64,000 bases of DNA from an uncultured Collinsella sp. (lineage in GTDB: Bacteria > Actinomycetota > Coriobacteriia > Coriobacteriales > Coriobacteriaceae), in contig CALJMO010000052.1 in the NCBI GenBank assembly GCA_937982065.1, forward strand, positions 1 to 64,000. Reading direction: 5' to 3'. Under the pieces are notes generated by a model. That model ran no database searches and had not been told where the DNA came from. It was given only the letters and a program-made list of their open reading frames with translations. Both the position numbers and the translations under genes were made by a program. Positions 51,507-61,173 of the stretch are shown here, piece after piece. Numbering within the stretch: position 1 is the first letter of the stretch; the number at the start of each line of letters is the position of its first letter.

Positions 51507-52385
51507 CTATTTGTCGTGAAGGACGGTGCCGAGGAAGTCGGTGTCGAAGGGCACGGCTTCGGCAAAGGCGTAGTTGCCGTCGCTGGCGATGAGCAGGTAG
51601 TTTTCCTCGCCGCCGAACTTCGCATCGCCACATGGGACCACCCAGGCGTGGGCGAATACCTCGAGTGCCGTGGCAGCGCAATCGCGCAGGAACGTCACAT
51701 CGCTCCCCTCGTTTGCGCTCACGATATTGGCAGCGCAGATACCCCCGGGGTTCAGGCTGCCTCGCACTAGACGCAACGCTTCAACCGTCGCCAGCTCGCG
51801 TACGGGCTCGGCACCGCCAAAGCAATCGCTCACGACCACGTCGTAGCGACGATGGCCCACACTCGTCACACCCAGATACGAGCGAGCCTCAGCAGTAATC
51901 ACCCGCAAGCGGTCGCCCACCGTGCGCTCCAGCTCGTCCAGATAGAACCAACGGCGCGCCAGGCGCGTAATCTCTCCGTCATACTCGATAACGTCCATGC
52001 GCAAGCCCTCGTGCGACATCAGCGCAAACTTGGGATAGGCAAACCCGCCGCCACCCAGCATGAGCATACGGCTGATACCGTGACCATAAACGTCGCGCAT
52101 CGCATCCTCGGCCTCAAACACGTCGTCAAACGCACGATAGTACGCAAAGGCGGGCTCAGCCCAACGCTCGCCAACGTAACTCGCGCTTTGGTAGACGCCG
52201 CCTTGCACCAATACGCGGACTTCGTCGCCGCCCTCGTCGTGCACGCGCTTCACACGCGCCAACCCATTGCGGGTTCGCGCAACCTGCAGACAGGCAGCAC
52301 GAACAGCGACGGCGGCCGCACCAAGCGCCGCGGCTCCCAGAGCAACGCCGGCAACGACGCCGGCAGAAACACTCGGCTTGTTCAT
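51507..52385 (-). CDS. Spermidine-synthase-like methyltransferase-fold protein
   Basis: 292 residues. An N-terminal hydrophobic segment (AGVVAGVALGAAALGAAAVAVRAACL) suggests a membrane anchor. The rest has the SpeE-like Rossmann fold: GISRMLMLGGGGFAYPKFALM, MDVIEYDGEITRLARRWF and YDVVVSDCFGG. In true spermidine synthases the glycine motif is GGGDGG; here the Asp is missing, so polyamine synthesis is doubtful. It lies directly before the Elp3 gene end-to-start on the same strand. Confidence 0.78.
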   Translation of the reverse strand: MNKPSVSAGVVAGVALGAAALGAAAVAVRAACLQVARTRNGLARVKRVHDEGGDEVRVLVQGGVYQSASYVGERWAEPAFAYYRAFDDVFEAEDAMRDVYGHGISRMLMLGGGGFAYPKFALMSHEGLRMDVIEYDGEITRLARRWFYLDELERTVGDRLRVITAEARSYLGVTSVGHRRYDVVVSDCFGGAEPVRELATVEALRLVRGSLNPGGICAANIVSANEGSDVTFLRDCAATALEVFAHAWVVPCGDAKFGGEENYLLIASDGNYAFAEAVPFDTDFLGTVLHDK

Positions 52386-54293
52386 CTAGAGCTCCTTTTG
52401 CAGATAAAGGCCATGGTCATAAAATCCAAGATGGCGATAATACTCGCGTGTGCCAATCGCGCTAATCACGTTGATACGCGCATAACCCGCATCCCGGGCA
52501 ATCTCGCACGCACGCTCTACGAGCAAACGCCCCAACCCGTGATGCTGCGCCGCCTGTCCCTGGTCGCCCACGCGTGCCGCCATGCCATACACGTGTACCT
52601 CGCGAATCATCGCCTCGTCCGGCGACGTCGGCAACTCGTCAGCATGCGCGGCAACAAACGAATGGTCGGGCAGCGACAACCGCAAAAAGCCCGCGATCTT
52701 GCCCTGCGGCGTCACCCACTGCAAAAAGCGCTCGTGCGTCACCGGCGTCTCGTACGCCACCTCCTCATCAAGAGATAGCTCATCCAAGTCGGCACCCGCC
52801 GTGCTGATCTCGCGATAGCGAATCTCACGCACCGTCGCACCATCACCCCGAGCAGCCAGGCGGTTCTCAACGAGCTGGCGCAGGTTGGGCTTCTTGTTGC
52901 CCACCATGATGTCATCGGAGCTAAAATCGCGGATCATGCGGCTGATACGGCAGAACGCCGGCGTCACCACGATGTCGTCGGCAAGCACATCGAGCAGCTC
53001 TTCCTCGGTATAGGGACGCCACTCGCCGCACTCGTAGCAGCCCACCAGACGCGAGCCCTCGATGAGCGCACACGGATAGACTTTGACCTCGTCGGGCATA
53101 AAGGCCCCTTCGGTCATAAAGCGCTCGTAATCGCGCTTGTCCCCTTCGGGCGTGGCGCCCAGCAAGTTGAGCATAAAATGCGCGTGGATCTTAAAGCCAA
53201 ACAGGCGTGCAAGCGAAAACGCCCGCTCGATCTGCGCCACCGAAATGCGACGCTCGTTGATATCGAGCAGGTGCTGGTCGAGGCTCTGGATACCCATCTG
53301 GATCTTGGTGCAGCCCAGGCGGCGGATGAGCGTGAGGGCCTGCGGCGTCACGGCATCGGGGCGCGTCTCGATAACGAGTCCCACCACGCGATGCTTCGCC
53401 GTCTCGTTGATGCGCTGCTGACGCTCGAGCTCCTCCATCGTTGCCGTCTGCCACTCAGTGACCTTGTCCCACGGCGTACCGGGACCGTACAGACGACGCA
53501 CCGCACGGTTATAGCCGCCCACGGCAGCATCCACACGCCCCTGTTCGTCGGCAACGCCGGCAGCAAGCTCGACCTCGTCTGTCGCAATGCCGGCGGCCCG
53601 ATAGCGCTCACGGCGCTCTGCTACCACAGGCGGCAGGGCATCGGCGGGAGCGTCATCGAGCAGACGCCCCGCCTCGGCACGACTGATGCCCGGACGCGCC
53701 AACATGGGGTTAGCCGCCACACCAGCCACGGCATCGTCATTGAGCGCGCGGAAGAGCTCCGACATAAACCACGTCTGATACCCTTGCGGATAGTCGCTCC
53801 AGGTACCGCCGAGCACAATGAGCTCAATCTTATCGGTCGCATGCCCCATCTGCGAAAGCGCGGTCAGACGAGCGCTTACCTGCAGATACGGGTCAAAGCA
53901 ATTTTGCTCCGCACGGGCGCACGCCGGCTCGGCGTGCAGATAGCTTTTGGGCATGCGCAGATCGTTGGGGCAAAATAGGCAATCGCCCGAGCATGGCCAG
54001 GGCTTGGTGATGACGGTAATGGTCGCCACGCCCGAAGCCGTGCGACGAGGCTTCATGCGTAGCACCTGCAGCAGTCGACGTTCCAGCTCGGCATCGACAT
54101 TCCACCCAGCCCAACGAGCCGGCTCCTCACGTTTTACCCGCTGGTAAAACGGCAGCAGACGGCGCTTGGCCAAATCGCGTTTGTCGGCACCCTCACAACG
54201 CGCCTCGGCATGTATCAGTTTGACGAGCGCTTTGTCGTCCACGGTCTCGCCGCGACGCAGAGCCTCGAGTATGTTCAAGATAATCTGTTCCAT
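52386..54293 (-). CDS. elp3: Elp3-type tRNA uridine-34 radical SAM/GNAT enzyme
   Basis: 635 residues. The radical SAM part has CSGDCLFCPNDLRMPKSYL (Cys101, 105, 108), GGTWSDYPQGYQTWF, and GLVIETRPDAV followed by RRLGCTKIQMGIQSLDQHLLDINER. The C-terminal GNAT acetyltransferase runs from about 530 (EVHVYGMAARVGDQGQAAQHHGLGRLLVERACEIARDAGY..GTREYYRHLGFY). Elp3 attaches a carboxymethyl group to U34 of tRNA. The one-chain bacterial form works without the other Elongator subunits. Its stop and the next start are adjacent, so it is co-transcribed with the spermidine-synthase-like gene. Confidence 0.93.
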   Translation of the reverse strand: MEQIILNILEALRRGETVDDKALVKLIHAEARCEGADKRDLAKRRLLPFYQRVKREEPARWAGWNVDAELERRLLQVLRMKPRRTASGVATITVITKPWPCSGDCLFCPNDLRMPKSYLHAEPACARAEQNCFDPYLQVSARLTALSQMGHATDKIELIVLGGTWSDYPQGYQTWFMSELFRALNDDAVAGVAANPMLARPGISRAEAGRLLDDAPADALPPVVAERRERYRAAGIATDEVELAAGVADEQGRVDAAVGGYNRAVRRLYGPGTPWDKVTEWQTATMEELERQQRINETAKHRVVGLVIETRPDAVTPQALTLIRRLGCTKIQMGIQSLDQHLLDINERRISVAQIERAFSLARLFGFKIHAHFMLNLLGATPEGDKRDYERFMTEGAFMPDEVKVYPCALIEGSRLVGCYECGEWRPYTEEELLDVLADDIVVTPAFCRISRMIRDFSSDDIMVGNKKPNLRQLVENRLAARGDGATVREIRYREISTAGADLDELSLDEEVAYETPVTHERFLQWVTPQGKIAGFLRLSLPDHSFVAAHADELPTSPDEAMIREVHVYGMAARVGDQGQAAQHHGLGRLLVERACEIARDAGYARINVISAIGTREYYRHLGFYDHGLYLQKEL

Positions 54294-54311
54294 GCCCCCA
54301 TTGTAAAGGCA

Positions 54312-54345
54312 AAGGCGCCGGAGCCGATCTCGGCTTCGGCGCCTT
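54312..54345 (-). terminator. Hairpin between elp3 and the DUF4097 gene
   Basis: AAGGCGCCG-AGCC against GGCT-CGGCGCCTT with a short loop, followed on the minus strand by TTTGCCTTT. It ends the XRE-DUF4097 transcript. Confidence 0.6.
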
Positions 54346-54392
54346 CATCAAACAGCGCGTCTATGTCTTCGCCTAGGCTTTCGTCTGCCTCA

Positions 54393-55292
54393 CTACTCCG
54401 AATCAAACGACATGTCGCCCGAATCGACTTCAAAACGATACGTGGCAGACTCATCGCCGTTATCGAATTCAAGATTCAAAATGGTCTCGCCGTCGTAGCC
54501 AAGCGGAAGGAAATCGCTCTCGAAATCGCCACTGCCCAAGGTGAGGCTCGCCTTAAAGCCCGTAGAGCTCGGAACCGTCATCTCCACATCGCCCGAGCCC
54601 ACGCTCACGTCCATCGACTTAGCGGGGGCCTGGTAGAGCTCGAATGTCACATCGCCCGAACCGACCTCAGCGCTGAGCGCATCAGTCACGCTGCCCGTAA
54701 ACTCTACATCTCCCGCACCCAGGAAAAGGTCGAAACCATCACAGGTGACACCGACAATCTGCAGATCGCCCGAGCCCACGTGCGCGTTGACTCCCTTCAG
54801 ATGTTCGGCAACACGGCGCGGCAGCTCGACCGTAACCGAGCGATCGATTGCCTTACCGTCATCACTTCCAAACTGGGAAACCTTGAGCGTCGAGTCCTCG
54901 ACGGATGCGATGTTTTGCGTCGCGGCCTTGGAGGCATCCATACCATTGGCAACGCGTCCCCGCTCGATAACGCGAGCCTTGTTGCCATCAACAACCTTGA
55001 CGTCCACCGTAGCCGCAGCGATATCGAAATCGAGGTAGCGGAACTCATCGGCATCAAAAGTCGTGCTCGAAAGCTGCTGAGGCCGAGCAGAATAGTTACC
55101 GCTATTCAAGGAATCGTCCTCGTCAAACATATCGTCAAAATCAGACAAATGGCCAGATAGAATACCGGTCGTACGCACCATATCGGAATGAGCCAATAGC
55201 CGAGAAGTGCCAAAGACAAGCCCGATGATGAGCACAAACGCTCCGATGCCAACGCCCAAGCGTACCTTGGATTCATGCGAAAGCTTCATCAT
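54393..55292 (-). CDS. DUF4097 (adhesin-like) membrane protein
   Basis: 299 residues. One membrane helix (VRLGVGIGAFVLIIGLVFGTSRLLA) and then repeated beta-strand units of the DUF4097 type: LDFDIAAATVDVKVV, VNAHVGSGDLQIVGV, LFLGAGDVEFTGSV, AEVGSGDVTFELY, VSVGSGDVEMTVPS, LTLGSGDFESDF. The GSGD repeats are characteristic. Its role is unknown; the family is often paired with a regulator and linked to envelope stress. It overlaps the XRE gene by four bases. It is an intact relative of the broken gene at 14986. Confidence 0.85.
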   Translation of the reverse strand: MMKLSHESKVRLGVGIGAFVLIIGLVFGTSRLLAHSDMVRTTGILSGHLSDFDDMFDEDDSLNSGNYSARPQQLSSTTFDADEFRYLDFDIAAATVDVKVVDGNKARVIERGRVANGMDASKAATQNIASVEDSTLKVSQFGSDDGKAIDRSVTVELPRRVAEHLKGVNAHVGSGDLQIVGVTCDGFDLFLGAGDVEFTGSVTDALSAEVGSGDVTFELYQAPAKSMDVSVGSGDVEMTVPSSTGFKASLTLGSGDFESDFLPLGYDGETILNLEFDNGDESATYRFEVDSGDMSFDSE

Positions 55293-56005
55293 TCATCACC
55301 CTCTTTGGCGATCGGGTCAGCGGTAGTCACGGTAGCCACGTCAGTATCAACCGGAGCGGAAACATCCTGAGCCCTAGCGACCACCGGCGCCGAACCAACC
55401 TGAATATCTCCGCGCGCCCAATCGCCATCGAGCGCACGCGCCACCCAGTGATAGATGGGAATCGTAAAGAAGATCAGCGCAGCAAAGGGGCCGGCACCAA
55501 ACAGGAACATCAGCAAAAAGAACAGCAGCCAACACACGGCCCAATACGGGAACGACTGGAACGGGCCCTTCACCGGAGTCGAGCCAACTGCGCCGCCACT
55601 CGTCGCCTGCGCCGTAGCGGCATTAGCGGCCTGTGCACTCCAGCTTGCCGCTTGCGCCGCCTTGGCGGCGGCGTCACTCGCCTGTGTTACCGCCTCGGTA
55701 GCTCGTGCCGCCGCCTCATGGGTGCGTGCGCGCTCTGCCGCCTCGGCCTCGCGCTGACGAGCGCGGTCCTCATTCTCAAACTCGATATCGTCCTCAATCT
55801 CATCGCTCGGATTGAGCAGCTCGTCCAGGCTCACGCCATAGAGCTTGGCGAGCGAGATCAGGTTCTCGGTATCGGGCGAGCTCTCCGCACGCTCCCATTT
55901 ACTGACCGCCTGGCGCGACAGCCCTAGCTTTCGCGCCAGCCCTTCTTGGCTAAAACCCTTGCTGCGACGAAGGTCGGCGAGCCGCTGCGCAGTTTCTACA
56001 TTCAT
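55289..56005 (-). CDS. XRE-type regulator with C-terminal membrane segment
   Basis: 238 residues. HTH: ETAQRLADLRRSKGFSQEGLARKLGLSRQAVSKWERAESSPDTENLISLAKLYGVSLDELL. Then an Ala/Glu-rich coiled stretch (~85-160), a pair of hydrophobic helices (WAVCWLLFFLLMFLFGAGPFAALIFFTIPIYHWV) and an acidic end. A DNA-binding domain tied to the membrane fits a direct sensor of envelope state. Start has ATAGGAGG. First gene of the pair with DUF4097. Confidence 0.88.
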   Translation of the reverse strand: MNVETAQRLADLRRSKGFSQEGLARKLGLSRQAVSKWERAESSPDTENLISLAKLYGVSLDELLNPSDEIEDDIEFENEDRARQREAEAAERARTHEAAARATEAVTQASDAAAKAAQAASWSAQAANAATAQATSGGAVGSTPVKGPFQSFPYWAVCWLLFFLLMFLFGAGPFAALIFFTIPIYHWVARALDGDWARGDIQVGSAPVVARAQDVSAPVDTDVATVTTADPIAKEGDE

Positions 56006-56271
56006 GGTTCCTCCTATGTGATGCCAGCCGTGCCGCCGGACCGTTTTTGTTCTTAAGGCGCCTTGCACAGTTAAAAATCTATCCGCCACCGCCAAAACAT
56101 GCCACCTATTCTAGTGAGATTTTTGACAACCGGCGGTTGCGGGCACATATGAGCTGCGGAAATGTGTCCAAACAAAGCAATGACCCACGGCTCGGTTGTC
56201 CCCGTTGCGGCGTTAACGGTAGTATGGTCGTACTGTTTATTCCGCACCGCCAACGGAGGGAGTTCCGCGCC

Positions 56272-57144
56272 GTGAACCGCGATTTCGCCTCATCGCTCAT
56301 CCAGCTCAACAATACGTTCTATCGCGAGCACTCCGCTTCCTTTTCCGATACGCGCCAGGCCCCGTGGCCCGGCTGGGTGCGCACCATGGACATCGCGCTC
56401 GGGCAGCTCAACGCCGCCACGATCGAGCATCCCGTCCGCGTCTTCGATCTTGCCTGCGGCAATATGCGATTCGAGAACTTTGCCGCCGGCGGCGCACTTG
56501 CCGCCAAGGGCGTCGACGGCGCAAACCCCTCGGCAGATGCCAGCTGCCCGTTTGAGTTCTATGGTGTCGACTCGTGCCAAGACCTGGCTATCGATGCACA
56601 TGGCCACGCGCTTCGCATTCCCAACCTGCACTTCCAGGAACTCGACGTGCTCGACGCCCTCATGAAGCTCAACCCCGCCGAGACGCCCGACGTGCTTTTC
56701 GACGCCCCGCTCGCCGACATCTCGGTCTGCTTTGGCTTTATGCACCACGTGCCATCGTGCGAGTACCGCGTACGTGTGCTCGACGCCCTGGTGCGCCAGA
56801 CGCGCCCAGGCGGCATCATCGCCATCAGCTTTTGGGAGTTTATGAACGACGAGCGCATGGCGCGCAAGGCCGTTCGAGCCGAGGCCCGCGCCGAGCTCAC
56901 CCCGCCGTTTGAGGGTTACGATTCCGCGCAGTTTGAAGCCGGCGACCACCTCATTGGCTGGCAAAACGACCGCCACGCCTACCGCTATTGCCATCACTTT
57001 GACGATCAGCAAATCACCGACCTGGTGCGCGGCGTCCGTACGTTCTACAAGAGCGGCGAGGTCCCCGTGCGCGAGCTTGAGCGCTTCCATGCCGACGGTC
57101 GCAGCGGCGAGCTCAACCGCTATGTGATCCTCAAGCGCCTGTAG
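56272..57144 (+). CDS. Class I SAM-dependent methyltransferase
   Basis: 290 residues. The SAM-binding motif is VFDLACGNMRF (~51-61), followed by FYGVDSCQDLA and, at motif IV/V, ADISVCFGFMHHVPSCEYRVRVLDALVRQTRPGGIIAISFWEF. The substrate is unknown. GTG start chosen because GGAGGGAG lies nine bases before and the product then begins like the family. Upstream frame continues to 56047 but is not supported. Confidence 0.8.
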   Translation: MNRDFASSLIQLNNTFYREHSASFSDTRQAPWPGWVRTMDIALGQLNAATIEHPVRVFDLACGNMRFENFAAGGALAAKGVDGANPSADASCPFEFYGVDSCQDLAIDAHGHALRIPNLHFQELDVLDALMKLNPAETPDVLFDAPLADISVCFGFMHHVPSCEYRVRVLDALVRQTRPGGIIAISFWEFMNDERMARKAVRAEARAELTPPFEGYDSAQFEAGDHLIGWQNDRHAYRYCHHFDDQQITDLVRGVRTFYKSGEVPVRELERFHADGRSGELNRYVILKRL

Positions 57145-57263
57145 GCACCGACGACTCGCCGTCGAGCCGCACCGCGTCTTTCGGACAAACTATGCCCACC
57201 CTTTTTTCAACCCATTGACGGAACGCGCAGCTATGCGTTCCATACTTATGACCAAGGAGCCTC

Positions 57264-58103
57264 ATGGGAGCCGTCCACGTTCGCACGCCTAAGAACTTTG
57301 TGCTCGAGGAGCGCCTGGAGCGCTACACCGATGCGATCGAGACGAACCCCGAGGCTTATGCCGGAGATTGGCGCGAGGCTTGCGCGCCAGCTGGCAGCAA
57401 GCCCTTCGAACACCTTCACCTGGATCTTGGCTGTGGCAAGGGAACCTATCTGGTCGAGCGCGCCCACCGCGAGCCCGACACCCTCTTTATCGGCATGGAC
57501 CAGGAGCCCATCTGCATCGCCTATGCCGCGCAGAAAATCTGCGAGCAGGAACTGACCAACGCACTCGTCCTGCCCCGAGGCGCCGCATCGCTGCCGCAGC
57601 TGTTTGACACAGGCGAGCTCGATGCCATCACCATCAACTTTCCCACGCCGCAGCCCAAGGCCAAGTACGCCAAAAAACGACTCGTCCATGTCCACCATCT
57701 GATGCTCTACCGCCCGCTCTTTTCAGCCGGCGCTACCGTCACACTGCGCAGCGACAGCAAGCCGTTGCGCGATTACGCCCTGGGACAGTTTGCCGCGGCC
57801 GGCTACGATACGCTTTGGGTAAGCGACGACGTCCGCCGCGACCATCCCGAACATCCCGAGACCGAGTACGAGCGCCGCACGCGCGAGATGGGTGCCGCCG
57901 TCTATGGCATTTGCGCCACACCCGGCGCGCAGCCCAGCGATGAACAGCTCGCGGCGGGCCGCGCGCAGGAGCAAAGCCTAGCCTGCTACCTGCCCGATAA
58001 CCTCGATGAGCTCGCCTATGTGCCTCTGGGCATGGAAGAGGCCGTCGAGAACTTTAGAAACCGTGCCCGCAAGGGCAAGAAGCGTCTACCGCAAGAGTCC
58101 TAG
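57264..58103 (+). CDS. trmB: tRNA (guanine-N7-)-methyltransferase
   Basis: 279 residues, slightly longer than usual for TrmB. The SAM motif is LDLGCGKGTYL (~53-63), the cofactor acidic residue is in FIGMDQEP, and the family motif INFPTPQPKAKYAKKRLVHVHHL corresponds to NFPDPWPKKRHxKRR, although PxPW is replaced by PTPQ. It methylates G46 of tRNA. CAAGGAG precedes the ATG. Confidence 0.88.
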   Translation: MGAVHVRTPKNFVLEERLERYTDAIETNPEAYAGDWREACAPAGSKPFEHLHLDLGCGKGTYLVERAHREPDTLFIGMDQEPICIAYAAQKICEQELTNALVLPRGAASLPQLFDTGELDAITINFPTPQPKAKYAKKRLVHVHHLMLYRPLFSAGATVTLRSDSKPLRDYALGQFAAAGYDTLWVSDDVRRDHPEHPETEYERRTREMGAAVYGICATPGAQPSDEQLAAGRAQEQSLACYLPDNLDELAYVPLGMEEAVENFRNRARKGKKRLPQES

Positions 58104-58168
58104 GGGCTTCTGATGGTCGCGGCGTTGGCAAACAAGCGCAAATAGGCTCCAGCGAACGGCCCTCAAAC

Positions 58169-58291
58169 CTAAGTGAGTAGACTATTTTGCAATAGCCAAG
58201 CACAGCCCGCATAGCGAAACATAAAACCGCAGGTAGAACCCTTGCGCAAAAGCCATGTGCTCGCAATATCGCAAAAAGTCTACTCACTTAG
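58169..58291. repeat. 123-nt palindromic element
   Basis: The outer arms CTAAGTGAGTAGACT (58169-58183 and 58277-58291) match exactly; inside them TTTTGC and GCAAAA, then AGCACA and TGTGCT, also pair, leaving a 50-60 base core. It fills most of the 309-base gap between trmB and the next helicase; the rest of the gap shows no gene. No T-run is present. It looks like a non-autonomous repeat element. Confidence 0.75.
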
Positions 58292-58412
58292 CTAGCGACT
58301 ACACTAAACGGCTGGGCAGAACGCCCATTTCCTGCATTTTCTCGCGCGCTGGCACCCCACGCCGCCGCTACGCCATAATAGTTGGCGGACAATCGCGAGA
58401 GAAAGCAACCAC

Positions 58413-61094
58413 ATGGCACAGACCACGACAGATACCGCCGCCAGCACCGTCTCCGGCGCCGGCGCTGCCAGCTCATTCTCGGGCGGCACGGGAACCGAGG
58501 CAGAGTTCGGTTCGCTCGGTGCGCTCTCCCCCACCTGGTGGGAGCCCGAGGACGGCAGTGAGCCCGAACCGTGGCTCACGCCCGACCAAGCCTTCGAACG
58601 CTTCTTTGAATGGACGAGCGACCGCGGCATTGAGCTGTGGGATCACCAAGAAGAGGCCCTCATGGATCTGGCTGCCGGTGATCACGTCATTTTGGGAACA
58701 CCGACCGGATCGGGCAAGTCGCTTGTCGCGCTGGGCATGCTCTTTATGGGCATGGCACAGGGCAAGCGCTGCTACTACACGGCCCCTATCAAGGCTCTGG
58801 TCAGCGAGAAGTTTTTCGACCTGGTACAGGTGCTTGGCCGCGATAACGTCGGCATGATCACCGGCGATACGCATATCAACACCAAGGCGCCCGTCATCTG
58901 CTGCACGGCCGAAATCCTTGCCAACGATGCACTGCGCGAGGGCGAGGGCGCTGACGTGGGCTGCGTGGCCATGGACGAGTTCCACTACTTTGCCGACCCC
59001 GACCGCGGCTGGGCCTGGCAGGTGCCGCTGCTCACCCTACCCCACGCGCAGTTTATGCTCATGAGCGCCACGCTCGGCGATGTCACCGCCATCGCCGCCT
59101 CACTCGAGGAACACACCGGCACTGCTTGCGACTTGGTTGTCGATGCCCCACGTCCCGTTCCGCTGAGCTACGACTATGTGACGACCTCCCTCGAGGGCAC
59201 GGTCGAGCTCGCCATGCGCCGTGGCGAGGCCCCGCTTTATATCGTGCACTTTAGCCAGGATGCCGCCCTTGCGACGGCGCAGTCGCTCGCCAATTTTGGC
59301 ATTGCCAGCAAGGAGCAGCGCGAGGCCATCAAAGAAGCAGCAAAGGGAACGAGCTTCTCGACGGCCTTTGGCAAGATTCTCAAACGCCTGCTTGGATGCG
59401 GCGTCGGCGTGCACCATGCCGGCATGTTGCCGCGCTATCGTCTGCTGGTCGAGCGCTTGGCGCAGCAGGGCCTACTGCCCGTCATTTGCGGCACCGATAC
59501 ACTCGGCGTCGGCATCAACGTGCCCATCCATACCGTGGTGCTCACCGCGCTCACCAAGTTTGACGGCTACAAGATGCGTCGCCTGCGCGCCCGCGAGTTC
59601 CATCAGATCGCCGGTCGCGCCGGTCGCTCTGGCTTTGATACCGAGGGCATGGTCATCGCCGAGGCCCCGGAGCACGAGATCGAGAACGCCAAGCTCATGG
59701 CCAAGGCGGGCGACGACCCCAAGAAGCTCCGCAAGATTAAAAAGAAGAAGGCCCCCGAGGGCTTTGTCACCTGGAACAAGCAGACCTTTGAGCGCCTGAT
59801 CGAGACGCAGCCCGAAACGCTCAAGCCACGCCTTCGCATCACACACTCCATGGTGATTAGCGTGGTCGAGCAGGGCGGCGACGCTCGCGCCCGCGTGCAC
59901 GACCTCATCGAGACGAGCTTGCAGGCCCCCGAGGAAAAGGCCAAGCTCGAAGTTCGCGCCGACGAGATCTTCGCAACGCTCATCGACTCCGGCGTCGTCG
60001 TTCGCACCGAGGTGCCGCCCGCACCTGACGCCCCGGCTGACGCCGCACCAGACATCGACTACGCGCTGACGGTCGATCTGCCCGAGGACTTTGCGCTCGA
60101 TCAGCCGCTCTCGCCGTTCTTGCTTGCCGCGTTGGAGCTGCTCGATCCCGAGAGCGAGACCTATACCATGGATCTGATCTCGATGGTCGAGGCAACGCTC
60201 GAGGATCCCAAGCAGGTATTGCGCGCACAGGAGCGCGCCGCGCGCGACCGCGCGATGGCCGAGATGAAGGCCGACGGCGTCGACTATGAGGAACGCCTGG
60301 AACGCATTCAGGATGTCACCTACGAAAAGCCGCTCGAGGACTTACTCGATGCCGCCTTCGATAAGTACTGCCAGGAAGTACCCTGGGCCAACGACTACCA
60401 GCTCTCACCCAAGAGCGTCCTGCGCGACATGCTGGAGAGCGCGAGCGACTTTAAGGGCTATATCCAAAAGCTCGGCATCGCCCGCTCCGAGGGCATTCTG
60501 CTGCGCTATCTAGCCGAGGCTTACCGTTCCCTCGATCGCACCGTGCCCATTGAGAAGCGCGATGAACGCCTGCGTGACATCATTTCGTGGCTCGGCTTTG
60601 TGGTGCGCTCGGTGGACTCGAGCCTGGTGGACGAGTGGGAGAACGCCGGCAACCCGGCAGCCCTCGACGCCGCGCCGCCGCAGGGCATCGACGAGGTCGT
60701 GGCGGACCGCCGCGGCTGCACGCTGTTGGTGCGCAACGCGCTCTTCCGCCGCGTGACCCTTGCCGCTCGCGAGCACGTTCGCGACCTGGGCGAGCTCGAC
60801 GACGACTGGGGCATGAGCGAGATCCGCTGGCAAAAAGCACTCGACGCTTACCACAAGCAGCACGCGGAAATCCTCACCGATGGAGATGCCCGCAGCGCCG
60901 CGATGTTTTCCATCGACGAGAACGACGAGAAGACCGATCACGTGTGGCACGTGCACCAGATCTTTGCCGACGAGGATGGCGACCACGATTTTGGCATCAT
61001 GGGCGATGTCGATCTGGACGCCACGCAAGACGGCGGCGAGGTCATCTTCAAAAACTACCGCGTCGGCTTTATCGAGGACCTGCTCGAGGACTAG
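58413..61094 (+). CDS. DEAD/DEAH-box helicase, Ski2/HelY-like with DUF3516
   Basis: 893 residues. Helicase motifs: I GTPTGSGKSLVA, Ia TAPIKALVSEKF, II VAMDEFHYF (DEFH), III LMSATLGD, V ICGTDTLGVGINVP, VI HQIAGRAGRSGFD. The C-terminal ~350 residues match DUF3516 found with actinobacterial helicases of this kind (EGFVTWNKQTFERLI; DMLESASDFKGYIQKLGIARSEGILLRYLAEAYRSL). It likely acts on RNA or DNA/RNA structures. The first ~50 residues are a low-complexity Ser/Gly/Ala leader. A strong terminator follows. Confidence 0.9.
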   Translation: MAQTTTDTAASTVSGAGAASSFSGGTGTEAEFGSLGALSPTWWEPEDGSEPEPWLTPDQAFERFFEWTSDRGIELWDHQEEALMDLAAGDHVILGTPTGSGKSLVALGMLFMGMAQGKRCYYTAPIKALVSEKFFDLVQVLGRDNVGMITGDTHINTKAPVICCTAEILANDALREGEGADVGCVAMDEFHYFADPDRGWAWQVPLLTLPHAQFMLMSATLGDVTAIAASLEEHTGTACDLVVDAPRPVPLSYDYVTTSLEGTVELAMRRGEAPLYIVHFSQDAALATAQSLANFGIASKEQREAIKEAAKGTSFSTAFGKILKRLLGCGVGVHHAGMLPRYRLLVERLAQQGLLPVICGTDTLGVGINVPIHTVVLTALTKFDGYKMRRLRAREFHQIAGRAGRSGFDTEGMVIAEAPEHEIENAKLMAKAGDDPKKLRKIKKKKAPEGFVTWNKQTFERLIETQPETLKPRLRITHSMVISVVEQGGDARARVHDLIETSLQAPEEKAKLEVRADEIFATLIDSGVVVRTEVPPAPDAPADAAPDIDYALTVDLPEDFALDQPLSPFLLAALELLDPESETYTMDLISMVEATLEDPKQVLRAQERAARDRAMAEMKADGVDYEERLERIQDVTYEKPLEDLLDAAFDKYCQEVPWANDYQLSPKSVLRDMLESASDFKGYIQKLGIARSEGILLRYLAEAYRSLDRTVPIEKRDERLRDIISWLGFVVRSVDSSLVDEWENAGNPAALDAAPPQGIDEVVADRRGCTLLVRNALFRRVTLAAREHVRDLGELDDDWGMSEIRWQKALDAYHKQHAEILTDGDARSAAMFSIDENDEKTDHVWHVHQIFADEDGDHDFGIMGDVDLDATQDGGEVIFKNYRVGFIEDLLED

Positions 61095-61116
61095 CCGCAC
61101 ATACTGGAACAAAACG

Positions 61117-61156
61117 AAGTGGGGCCGCTGGTAACATCGCCAGCGGCCCCACTTTT
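61117..61156. terminator. Bidirectional terminator
   Basis: AAGTGGGGCCGCTGG pairs with CCAGCGGCCCCACTT and has TT on the plus side and a short T-tail on the minus side. It separates the converging helicase and DUF2130 genes. Confidence 0.85.
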
Positions 61157-61173
61157 GCACTATACGCTATGCC

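Noticed and set aside
51507..52385. Functional spermidine synthase
   Set aside because: The GGGDGG substrate motif is altered to GGGGFA and the protein has a membrane anchor, so polyamine synthesis is not supported.
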